Shown here: piece by piece, positions 54,500-64,000 of the stretch | Layout of the letters: each line of letters opens with the position of its first letter | Numbering within the stretch: position 1 is the stretch's first letter | NCBI GenBank assembly: GCA_025267735.1 | Contig: CM046298.1 | Location: 39,209,917-39,273,916 of the forward strand | Direction of reading: 5' to 3' | Origin: Mactra quadrangularis | Taxonomy: Eukaryota > Mollusca > Bivalvia > Venerida > Mactridae | Length of the DNA: 64,000 bases | The notes under the pieces: generated by a model | What the model saw: only the letters and a program-made list of their open reading frames with translations | What the model was told of the DNA's origin: nothing | Databases searched by the model: none | Position numbers and translations under genes: made by a program

Positions 54500-57400
54500 C
54501 TGTAAGGGAAAATAATAAATGATACATTTAAATACCACAGTACAAATTGACGATCTAATAATCTGCATACAGAAGTCTCAATCACTTTTATGTTCATAAT
54601 AGGGCCGTCATCGGAATTCGTGATATCGATATATCACCGATTCTTGACAGACGATCCGATATCGATTTGCAATTTAGAATATCGATACAATCTAGCATTT
54701 CATAAAGCTATAAGCTAAATGAGGGTGACATTTAATTTAACATCCCTGCTTTGTATTTATCTTTTTTTCATCTGAAAAGATGAAACGGGCTGTGAGGGAT
54801 ACAGTTTGTTTTATGCCAGCCTGAAACGCCTTTAAACATCATGCAAAACATCATGAGGACATTATTTAGTATATATATACTGGAGTTCTAGCAGTTTCTA
54901 TTACAGTCCTTGTCTGACTCGATATAAATTGATCTATCACCGATACTTGCCTTTCGATATATCGATACAAAATTTTCTATCAATGACAGCCCTAGTTCAT
55001 AACTATACATATATTTTTAATATGACATATTGTAAATCATATTGAACAAATATAATAATTTATTTAAGTGTTTGCAACCTTTTTCTTAACATAACAAATT
55101 TCAACAAGCTACAAAAAGTTTCAAATGAAGAAATTTTTCACAGGGCAGGCATTGCCTCTATTTATATTTTAACCAATAAATATTGTCCATGTCTTTTCTT
55201 CAATGGTGTAAAACAATAGTCTATGATTTCTATGTAAAGTAGCGGCTGTCAAAGCTCACTTTTTAGTCCAAAAGTGAAACTCGTTTCCACGGCAACATTA
55301 CAACTTTTGATATTATAAAATAATAACAGTCTTCAAAATTAGTCAGTGGACCATGAACCGTGTCCACTTAAATTGTCCTCAGACCAGTGACTTACAAAAT
55401 GTTAGTGGTCCGACTGCCCACCAACTTTTTAGAGTCGTCACTTTCCATACAAAATAAAAATAATTATTTGTTGTTTTATTAATTATAAGAATTTTTGGTC
55501 CAGTAAACTTCCATATATCCTGTAAAATCCAATTTGCTGGATTGAGTAAAAGGTGCTGATGAAAGGTTGTTGTGAAGACTGTAATAATACCATAATAATA
55601 ATATAGCAGCTTACTTACCTCATGAAATGGATGATATACAGTGGTAAAGTATGAGAAAGCCAGGTAATGATTCAATAGAACTGAACCTGCAAGGAAGAGA
55701 AAATTATATTTTACCAGACATTTCGTAACTTAAACTAGGAACAGTGGTTTAGTGGTAGGAGGCCTTATGAATTGAAAGGTCTTGGGTTCAAACCTCCTCA
55801 GGGGTAGGACTTATTACTTAAGCAAGAAATTTACCCGCCATTGCCTCATTTAACCTGTGTGTAACTGGGTACCTGCTAGCGTGAGATTAGTCTGATAGGT
55901 CCAACCTGAGAATTGATTGAGCAAATCGATGTATGGAATCAGGTGGAGTAAACAACTTCTGCTCCCACTACACAACATTTTACTACTAAACTTGCAAACC
56001 ACAGATGCTCCCTACCTCTTCCTTCTGTCTCTCAGCACATTTTCTAAGCACTATAACAATCATTACTAAGTAAATGAATAATAGGTCAAAGCATTAGATC
56101 TATTTAAGTTGCTAACAAGAAAAACATGAAAAGTAAAGGCAACTCACCAACAGAACCAATGAATCCAGGAGATGTCAGCAAGAAATATGGAAAATCTTTT
56201 AACAATACAAAATATGCAACATTTCCAAGAAGTCCAAACAGAATATTGGAAAATGGTAGATCTTCAAACAGGAGGAGACAAATATATACTCCTGTTGTTA
56301 ACTGAAATACATAAATACTTGGATATACAGTACCCACCAAAAGTTCGGAGATATTTACAATTTTTATGCCTACTTCATAGGTTTTATAAAAGAATTGATA
56401 ACGATGTATTTTGAAATGCTTTTTAGTTTTGCTTACTTTTGGTTATATGGTACTATTTATTTTGAAGTTGAGAAGTGGCAATACTATGTGACTATGAAGC
56501 CAGATATGCTAGTTTCAAGAAAAAATTTAAGGGTAACAATCAGCCACAACTCAAACATTTGATGAGCTTTAAGTATTTTAAATTGAAATATTTACAGCTC
56601 TTTAAATGTCTAAGTCGAGAGTATTTTCTTCTTGACACTTTTACTATTTTCTTCTTGACACCATAGCATTTGTGGCATCAATCATGAGGTATTGCCACTG
56701 TGAATATAAATATCAACAAGAATGAAGATATTGTTTTATCTTGATTTTATCACCACTAGCATTCAATGCCTTATCCTACCAGCAAAAAGCTCAAGATAGT
56801 AGACAAGTTATTCAGACTAGTGATAACTGCTAATTTCATATAGTTGGACTGCGTTATAAGATTGCTTCTAACATAATGAATTGAGCTTGTGAACACGAAA
56901 ACTTGAGGGGATTTCCAACACAGTGGGTCAAATTTCAGTATTGACCTTGTTGGGTTGAACTAATATTCAAATACTGCCAAACTCGTTGATTTTGTATTAA
57001 GTGCAACAATAAAATGTTCACAAATAAATCTTACAGAAATCAAATACTGAATAATCTTCTTTGTAAGAACTGTATATTCTTCAACCAATTCTGCCAAGTA
57101 GAAAAGTCCAGCAGCTGTAATTAAAATACAATAACTGTATAATGAATGTTTTTGAAACATGAAGTGATGACAGTACTGTAGGGACGATATTGTGATGTCA
57201 TGTGGTATTAGCATGGCGATAGTGTACTATCCTGATAGTACCACAAACTATCGATATGTGACAATAGTTACGTGTTATTACGCTCAAATAAAGACTGGTT
57301 ACACTTTTGTGTTGCATGTTAACATCATGTTTTTAATTGAACTGTTCAATCTCTAGAAATGTGTTCTTATTAAGGGCACATTTGTAACAGGATTGCTGCC

Positions 57401-58205
57401 ATTTTCCAGGTTTGTTCCCTTATCAAAATTTAACTCAAATTAAACAACAATGAAAATGAGAAAAAAGCATGGCAGTAATATATGGTCAGTATTTAACACA
57501 CGACAAGATTATAATAAAAAACATACACAACACTTTAAAAATAAAATTGCATACTTTTATTGAAAAGTTTTAAACATTTTTAAAACCCTCAGTAAAATTA
57601 TGTCTATTATGAACCATCAAGTTAATGCTTCAACAAGTATCACAGATACATCGTTATGTGGAGTAATGTTACATTAGTAATCAAAAAAAGAAAGTAAACA
57701 AACAAACAGACCATTAAAGTTTGACAGCTCTGGCAGGGAAATAAACCTTTCCATGACCTTACCTATTAGCATATTTAACAAAGGTTTACAGTTACATTTT
57801 GTCCCACAAATAAAGGTGTTAACAAAAGAGCACATGCTTATATTTGAGGTTAAATGTATTGTTATTCAAATATTGTCGCACTCGGAATGCCCGAATGGTA
57901 AATAAAATAGTTTAAAAACAAGTTTACTTTTTGGAAGTTTTGTGGAGACAGACAGCTGTTATCTTTCTCAATAATCATTAATAATTCTGGTACACTTACA
58001 CGAAATATTCACTTATATAAAATATTTATTAAATTTAACTATTTGATCCAAATAAAAAATAATTAGATTAAATTTTCTTCAACCAGCCAACTCATCAGTA
58101 GTCGCGAAAATATATGACATTTGAATTTTACTCACCGATCGAAAGAGTGACAAGAACAATTTGGATGCCTAACGCGATCCAGCTCAGTAAATATAAGAAA
58201 AACAT
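54266..58205 (-). CDS. TEX261: TEX261 orthologue (Svp26-family membrane protein), five exons, 201 aa
   Basis: Minus-strand exons 58205-58136, 57114-57035, 56301-56148, 55686-55619 and 54499-54266, in phase throughout; 606 nt, 201 aa, about the length of vertebrate TEX261. It begins MFFLYLLSWIALGIQIVLVT and carries family hallmarks: AAGLFYLAELVEEYTV, FPYFLLTSPGFI, NHYLAFSYF, CLWLVPFAFFVSLSANENVL and DVVSNYFSRKGKK. Four or more hydrophobic segments agree with a polytopic ER/Golgi membrane protein. The yeast relative Svp26 is an adaptor that helps load certain membrane cargo into COPII vesicles; the same role is inferred here. Intron 3 holds a SINE and intron 4 a hAT element. An AAGGGAGGTAA lies on the minus strand ~160 bases upstream of the ATG. 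Confidence 0.96.
54600..54994. mobile_element. hAT-like MITE in TEX261 intron 4
   Basis: TAGGGCCGTCATCGG at 54600 and CCAATGACAGCCCTA-like inverse ending at 54994, flanked by the perfect 8-bp duplication GTTCATAA (54592-54599 and 54995-55002). ATCGATAT-type subterminal repeats are seen in both halves. No coding sequence. Confidence 0.9.
55619..55686 (-). CDS. TEX261: TEX261 exon 4
   Basis: Acceptor CTTGCAG, donor CATGAG/GTAAGTAA. It encodes GSVLLNHYLAFSYFTTVYHP and FHE, the conserved NHYLAF segment. Confidence 0.93.
55735..55985 (+). repeat. tRNA-derived SINE in TEX261 intron 3
   Basis: The head has a GTGGTTTAGTGGTAGGAGGC box A and a TTGGGTTCAAACCTCC box B, then a ~170-bp unrelated body. 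It is antisense to the gene. Confidence 0.7.
56148..56301 (-). CDS. TEX261: TEX261 exon 3
   Basis: Acceptor GTATTTCAG, donor GTTG/GTGAG. It encodes two hydrophobic segments with NVAYFVLLKDFPYFLLTSPG, the most conserved part of the family. Confidence 0.94.
57035..57114 (-). CDS. TEX261: TEX261 exon 2
   Basis: Acceptor TAATTACAG, donor TTTCT/GTAAG. It encodes AGLFYLAELVEEYTVLTKKI and the next few residues. The conserved AELVEEYT motif is intact. Confidence 0.94.
58136..58205 (-). CDS. TEX261: TEX261 exon 1
   Basis: ATG at 58205, donor GATCG/GTGAG. It encodes the first membrane helix, MFFLYLLSWIALGIQIVLVT and LSI. The plus-strand frame 58114-58359 is its antisense shadow. Confidence 0.93.
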
Positions 58206-58361
58206 TCTTGTCGGTCGATTTCACGAATTAATTTCAAGTTTTCAACCAATTACTGTCCGGGCTTATTCCGAAAATAGAATGTCAGATTCGTACACAAAAT
58301 ATTTCGTACAAATGTCAGACGATCCGTCCACGGACGATTCGTCCCAGAATAAGGGGTAGAT

Positions 58362-58372
58362 TTACCTCCCTT
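58362..58372 (-). promoter_or_regulatory. AAGGGAGGTAA motif upstream of TEX261
   Basis: An 11-bp motif on the minus strand ~157 bases before the TEX261 ATG, identical to 24762-24772 and to 61613-61603 (minus). Its function is unknown. Confidence 0.4.
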
Positions 58373-58539
58373 TGATGGGATGTATTCGTTGTCGCTTATG
58401 TGGAAAATATTTTCCGGGTCGTTGTAGTTGTTCTGAAAACTTGGTTTAAATGCATTTTGGAGACTGCTAAAATTCTGTTAAAGTGTGTTAAAATCATATA
58501 ATTTTCTCCTACATTATTTTTTCTATAAATTATAATTCT

Positions 58540-58735
58540 ATTTTTTTCTATAAAATACTGATAATAACACAAAAAATAATACTTGTAATAATAATGATAA
58601 TAATAAGAAGAAGAAGAGTTACTTTAATGATAATACAGTCATGTGATAGGCCTATTATTTATAATAATGATGATACAAAAATATTGATAATAACACAGAA
58701 ATAATACTTATGATAATAATGTGTTTTCAAAACAA
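58540..58735. repeat. ATA/ATG simple-repeat tract with internal duplication
   Basis: Runs of AATAATAATGATAAT; ATTGATAATAACACA..AATAATACTT occurs twice (about 58557 and 58681). Confidence 0.7.
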
Positions 58736-58789
58736 TTATGTTCGAAAAAAGACAAGCATGCATGTTTTAATAATTAAAAACTATCATTC

Positions 58790-58865
58790 CTAATAGGGCT
58801 TGAACTTAAGACCTTTAGCTTTGCAATCTGGCGCTCCACCACTCGGCCACGAAACCTGGTGATGA
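58790..58865 (-). repeat. tRNA-like sequence (SINE head or tRNA pseudogene)
   Basis: Minus strand: GTTTCGTGGCCGAGTGGTGG (box A) and AAGTTCAAGCCC (box B), 60 bases in all. The acceptor and T stems do not pair well, so a working tRNA is not claimed. Confidence 0.5.
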
Positions 58866-59506
58866 AATTTTGCCAAAAATTCAGATATTTATCTTTAACC
58901 CAGTTATACATGCTCTTAATAAAAAGCTCCTCTCAGTCATAAAATGCATGCTATAGACCAGTTCGCGGATGACGTCACAAGCACCTGCTACCTATATTTT
59001 GGCTGATTTACTGGTTGGCAGAAAGAAACCAATGTTTACATACATTTGATAGCAGCATAATTTTTAAATCATGATAACTTTTTTACTTATTGTCCGATTT
59101 TTATAATATTTATATTGATAGAAAGCTTTTGAAATTCATATTTTTAAAATGTACGGAGATTGTTAAAATTTGATTCGAAAAAGTTATATAAGGAGATTTA
59201 AACCTGTCTTTGAACAATTTTCTTCCCGGTTTGAAGCACTAGGTTTAAACACTCGCTAATAAAAAACGATTCTGTTTTGACAAATAATTTTTAAATATTC
59301 AAAATATGAATTTCAAGACCTTTCTAGTGATATAAAATTCTAAATTGTTTGATAAAAAATGACTTAGTAATTGCAATTATAAAATTACTATGTTTTCATT
59401 GTATTTACTCGCTATCACTTCTTGCCAACCAGCGAACGGTTACCTGTATCTTTTATCGCCTCCGTGTTACTATTTATAGACTTCATAACAATAACAATGA
59501 ACTGGT

Positions 59507-60366
59507 CACTGGCACCAGAGTCCATAGTTCCCTGTGCATACACACATGTGCACTACCTTATATATAATATACATGGTATTGAACGTTTTCTACAGTGCGT
59601 ACGGCCCTAACCGTTTTTCTTCAATTCGATTTATATCTGAAAGAAAATGTCGGTCTCGATTTAAAGATTAAACATTCCTCTAACATAATGCAAAGTTACA
59701 AGTTTGTATCTGAAACGGTTTTCATAAAAATTACATTAATTTCAGTATCACTAGTTTGCAGCGATTCAACGTCACTACTGACTTCCGGTTAAACTTAACT
59801 GGTTTCCTGGACTGATGTAATTACGTACATATTCTATCTATAGAACGTGGGACACGTAATTCAATGATCTGTAATAAAGATCAATGACGTAAATGTTTAC
59901 GTAGGCGGTGCGTTCTGATTGGGTTAAAATTTGGCGCGCTCCGTTGACAAGGTACGGGAAAAGTCTCGAGGAGTTTATCAACCAATCAGTTTACGCCGGT
60001 TAATGCGTCATGATTAAACCGGAAGTGAACAGTGCATCTCAATCGCTGCAAAATGATAATATTGAAATTACAATTAATTTCATAATAACCGTTTAAGATA
60101 TAAAGTTTTTGAATAGTCAGTTTTGTTAAGAATTGCTTAATCTACAAATCGAGACCGATATTTGCAACCAAATATATTCCAAAAAGTAAAATTAATCTGT
60201 CAGACTTTACCTACTGTCAAAATGGTTCAATACCATGTTAATATTATAATAAAGTATTGTTATAACTCGTACACGGTAATGTATACCGGAGCGGGTGCGA
60301 TTGCGTTTGTTATCAAAATGTTTTATGTGCGCGTATTTAAAGAATATGAGGACTCTGGTGCCAGTG
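59507..60366. mobile_element. CACTGGCACC-family transposon, uninterrupted copy
   Basis: CACTGGCACCAGAGTCC at 59507 and its exact inverse ending at 60366, flanked by the perfect 8-bp duplication GAACTGGT (59499-59506 and 60367-60374). It is 860 bp long and lacks the nested element present in the copy at 1282. A ~65-codon frame shared by both copies reflects common descent and has no recognised product. Confidence 0.93.
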
Positions 60367-60756
60367 GAACTGGTCTATAGTCCCGAGTTTGCAGTTGTGA
60401 GATGACCGCTTTTCAAACTTTTTTTATTTTAAGGGTCGTAATATTTTTAACAAAATGACTTGTGCATAATTGGACTGATGCTGATTTCACGGTTCAATTA
60501 ATTATATCAATTACAATTCTAATTTACGTATCATTTGATCTCCCATTACGAACAATTGTATCACTTCAATTTACATATGGTATTTATATTGAATAAACTT
60601 TATACCTTTAAGGGTTAAATCACAGTCTTCGTTGACCGTATGACCGATTGGCCTAGCTAGTCGTATAATTATACCATATTGAGGGATGTTATTTCAGATT
60701 GGATTGATCAAATATTTCTACTTAAATTATACCACCAATTAGACCATAGTCATATT

Positions 60757-60870
60757 AAACTAAATTGTCTATAGTATTGACTTATCGCTTAGCCTTCATC
60801 GTACTGTAGATGGCCATAGAAACGAAGTAAAAATCTTCTTGTCTAATACAATTTAAAACCATAAGGTCTA
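60757..60870. repeat. dispersed repeat, copy 2
   Basis: Matches 36475-36590 (TTATCGCTTAGCCTTCATCG, AGATGGCCATA, TCTTCTTGTC). Confidence 0.65.
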
Positions 60871-60899
60871 CTGCATCCGTATTTATCACATATCATGAT

Positions 60900-61340
60900 T
60901 TTGACGTCCTCTGCGAAGATGAAATTATGCCCCTTAGGTCAATATCCTGACACCGTTAGGAGATTCCATGTTTGACATTATTTTAATTTCTTCAAAGGTT
61001 GCCACTTTATGACCCGGTGGTCAATAGGGGATAACAGTTTTAAATAAGGGACATTCATAAATTTTTCTCGGACACCGTAAGGCCTATTTAATCCATATTT
61101 GAGTTTAGACTCCGTCTTGAGATCCTCTACAAAGGTTGCCAAATTATAACCTTTTGCTCAATAAGTTGTCCCAACCACAGGGGTTAATAATTCAAAATAA
61201 GGGCACCTTCAAAATCTTTTTTTCTGACAACTAGGCATAGAGATTCCATATTTGACATATGCCATCATCTCGATGTTCTCTACAAAGGTTGTCCAAACTA
61301 TGACCATGGACTCAATATTGGCCCCACCCTGGAATCTACA
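60900..61340. repeat. degenerate tandem repeat, ~150-bp units
   Basis: About three units share TTCCATATTTGACAT, TCTACAAAGGTTG(C/T)C, ACTATGACC..GG.TCAATA and CAAAATAAGGG blocks in order. Similar 'attatgcccc...ggtcaatat' repeats are, from general knowledge, common in mollusc genomes. Confidence 0.65.
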
Positions 61341-61579
61341 GGCAAATTGAATTTTTGGGATTAAAATTGAAGTAATCATTTCTAATTTACTTTTATAACT
61401 GTTTGGAATCGAAAATGATTTGTCAATGCCTTAATTTCAAACTTTTTAGATTCAACGCATCTTGCTTTTTTTAAAGTACAATCTGTATTCAAAAAACAGG
61501 GAGTGTGTCCTATATGCAGCATTCTATATATCATTTTACAAAACAAATACCTGAAAATCATAAGCGGAATCATAAAGCG

Positions 61580-61615
61580 TACCTCTACGTCAGTTGAGTG
61601 AATTACCTCCCTTCA
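61580..61615 (-). promoter_or_regulatory. possible gene 5' end with AAGGGAGGTAA
   Basis: Minus strand: AAGGGAGGTAA (61613-61603) is followed within 30 bases by a donor-like GTAGAG/GTACGC. It could be a noncoding first exon, but no downstream coding exon was found before TEX261. Confidence 0.2.
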
Positions 61616-62411
61616 ACATTCTTAAATATGCAAATTTCAAAACCATCTGATAGTTATTTAAGAAATCATATAATCAAAATATTTTCTGTGGTTGGAAGTT
61701 CGTGATTTTCACAAATACATTTAAAAGCCAATACAGAATAATAAGAAAACAAAGGGCTGAAAGCACAGATATGGTAAAAACAATTAAACATCTTAAATTG
61801 CTGTTTAAGATTCTCTTCAATGTTACTTTTTCAACATGCAAAGTTTACTGTAATAAACATTAGACTAGTATTACCAAGTGTGACAGTGGACATGCTGCAG
61901 TTAAAAATGATATGATCAAAGTAAACTAATTTGTTTCAAATTACCATTAAAGTATCGTCTTTGGTGTGCTTTATCGCGTTGTCCTGAAGGCCCCTTGTTT
62001 ACTTAAAGTCGTAACCTATTCCTAATTAACCATCTGGCATGACCAACCTTGTTATTTCGTGACTAAGAATAATGATTACAAGTCAATAATTGACGTATTG
62101 TTTATTTCTACCTTACAGACAGTTACAGTTAATTGTCTTGACCAGTGTTCAATTATGTACCTAGCCCACGTGACCTGTCACGTGGCTTACATGTACAACT
62201 CGTTTATATTAACAATAAGACTATGTACAGTGCCGGCTCCATCAAAATAATATTCAGAAGTGAAACATAATAACAATTTTATGATATAATTAGTTTATAC
62301 TTATGTTATTGACATGAACATATACAAAGTACAATGTGCACATACACTATATATAATGAAGGTCGGATGTCGCTCGAAGTGGTCTTTTTAAATCAGTAAA
62401 ATAATTTTCGT

Positions 62412-62662
62412 GCATCAATATTTTCACCTATGTAGTGCACCAATATTTCACCTATGTAGTGCATCAATATTTTCACCTATGCAGTGCATAATTATTTTCA
62501 CCAATGCAGTGCATCAATATTTTCACCTACGCAGTGCATCAATATTTTCACCTATGCAGTGAATCAATATTTTCACCTATGTAGTGAATCTTTTTTTTCA
62601 CACATGCAGTGCAATATTATTTTCACCTATGTAGTGCATCTTTATTGTTTTACCTATGTAGG
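62412..62662. repeat. 25-bp minisatellite, ten units
   Basis: Unit GCATCAATATTTTCACCTAT plus GCAGT repeated ten times with minor variation; the last two units are most diverged. The open frame through it (62484-62681) is produced by the repeat. Confidence 0.92.
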
Positions 62663-62699
62663 GGGCAAGTCCATTATTTGAAGTACATGTGTACATAAA

Positions 62700-64000
62700 C
62701 ACGCACGACCTATCGTACGACCTCTAAGTAGAATGGACGCAGTGAGTTAACAATATTTCAATGTAGGATAAATGTATATACTTGTGTACGTAAACTCATA
62801 ATAAATGATATTATACATGTACGTAGGAGTAAATTATTGAATAAATCAATTAATAAATGTCTATATATGTACGGAGATCGTATTGAGATACATGTATTAT
62901 TCAATTGAAGAGTAGGTAATTGAATCGCCTATATCAATTATATCTTACATTGACATCGTTTATTTAATTATTAGTTTTGAAAACTGGTTTTGGTGCGCAG
63001 TGTGTTACATGTAGTTCAAATTATATTTATTCACATGTATAGTATTTTAGTAGGATATATAATTCAAAGGTTTGTGCTGTGTTAATTTATTTTATATTAT
63101 ATATATATTTTAAAATTGCATTATTTTGAGATTAGTGGTCAGTTTTATTCTACTGTCAGTGGTGCATACAATACATTAGCTCCGCTGATTTAAATCTCAC
63201 TCTATCGATCGCGAGTACTGAAGAACGGAAGTGAAAATTCAAATCGACTTGGTTGATGTTTGCACCAATGACATTTGAATAAAATTCAATAATAATATGT
63301 AAACATTTGATTGTTAATTTGAATTTTATTGAAGATTGTAGAGGCAGTTAGCAAGTATTAGCACCATTTTGTATTGCTCATTGTACACAATTTAATTTAC
63401 TTATTTTCGAGCAGCAGTTTAATAGTAACAGATTCACCGGGATAATGGGGACGGCACCCTTTGAAATTTGACAAGAGTGTTCGCAAAACCGTTGGGAAGA
63501 GGTTCTTGTTGTTAGAAACCCATTTGAAAAAAATAATCACATGTAGATAATTTTGATACACTTATGGAAAGTTCTTCGAATTATTATTTCCATGATACTA
63601 ACTTTATCGCCTTTCATCCTGAAAGGAGATATTCGAATTATTGCTCTTTATACGTCCTTGTTATTCAAGCGATCATGAATGTTGATATGTATTTATCAAC
63701 GTACATGCTAGCCTATATTGAAGCAAGATGCTAAAATGGTCAGATACTGACCGTATTGTAATTCATATGGTTGATGAATATAAATTTATTTGCTTTTTAT
63801 GGATATTTTGTATTTATAATGAAACGTTACTATGGTTACTGCCTCAATGTATATATTTACATATAATAAACGTACATGAAAGACATATATAACATGTATA
63901 ATGAAGTATTAGCCAGCTTGTTAACAGTATTAACAACATTTAGGTTACAGTTTAACCTCTGAATATAGAACACTTTCGGTACCGAAACAAATATTCAGAT
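62700..64000. other. right end of window, AT-rich with one MITE
   Basis: Apart from the MITE at 63150-63290, no exon or repeat could be supported. Confidence 0.4.
63150..63290. mobile_element. MITE, TGTCAGTGG family, copy 2
   Basis: TGTCAGTGGTGCATACAATA near 63158 and the inverse TTTGCACCAATGACA ending near 63273 match the copy at 12220-12375, including the CTCCGCTGATTTAAAT block and outer GAATAAAATT. Confidence 0.78.

Noticed and set aside
58114..58359. 81-aa plus-strand frame
   Set aside because: It is antisense to TEX261 exon 1 and its promoter, with no independent support.
60900..61340. Possible CRISPR-like spaced repeat
   Set aside because: The repeats are long, degenerate and directly adjoining in a eukaryotic context; there are no uniform spacers.

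Overview
The window looks like nuclear DNA of a marine invertebrate, most likely a bivalve mollusc. It is AT-rich, its genes have many introns with GT-AG junctions, and it is dense with tRNA-derived SINEs ending in CGGCGTTAAA and with short DNA transposons carrying terminal inverted repeats. Species assignment is inference. There is no sign of bacterial, organellar or CRISPR sequence.

Five loci can be built from the sequence. (1) On the minus strand at 5.2-4.4 kb, a small secreted-peptide gene is seen only in part: a 5' UTR exon and a signal-peptide exon. (2) On the plus strand at 7.0-8.0 kb, an intronless C-type lectin has a signal peptide, a long coiled coil and a CTLD with EPN and WND motifs. 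(3) On the minus strand at 24.7-15.5 kb, a seven-exon gene encodes an acidic, four-finger C2H2 zinc-finger protein of 867 aa that I could not name. (4) On the minus strand at 48.7-32.5 kb, a 17-exon gene encodes a 793-aa protein with an N-terminal coiled coil, an acidic linker, a VWA domain with a MIDAS and MIB/HERC2-type modules. (5) On the minus strand at 58.2-54.3 kb, a complete five-exon TEX261 (Svp26-family) orthologue encodes 201 aa. For the multi-exon genes, reading phase was checked across every junction.

Much of the rest is mobile DNA. At 1.3-3.8 kb one transposon with an 8-bp target-site duplication (TSD) sits inside another, and an intact copy of the outer element lies at 59.5-60.4 kb. 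At 22.8-24.3 kb a Mutator-like element holds a nested hAT-like element, all inside the first intron of the zinc-finger gene. At 28.2-29.0 kb a broken transposase-like coding exon lies in a 3-kb zone where a motif around GATATCTACGTTACC recurs on both strands. A TA-flanked Tigger-like element lies at 50.6-52.1 kb and an 8-bp-TSD hAT element in TEX261 intron 4. Minisatellites lie at 0.6-1.3, 46.6-47.0 and 62.4-62.7 kb; the middle one has a three-unit higher-order repeat. The remaining intergenic stretches (about 9.2-15.5, 25-28, 30-32.5, 49-50.6, 52-54.2 and 60.4-64 kb) show only AT-rich sequence and repeats.

The genes do not form an obvious functional unit. TEX261 is a secretory-pathway membrane protein and the lectin is secreted. 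Three of the loci share a short AAGGGAGRTAA-type motif near their presumed 5' ends.
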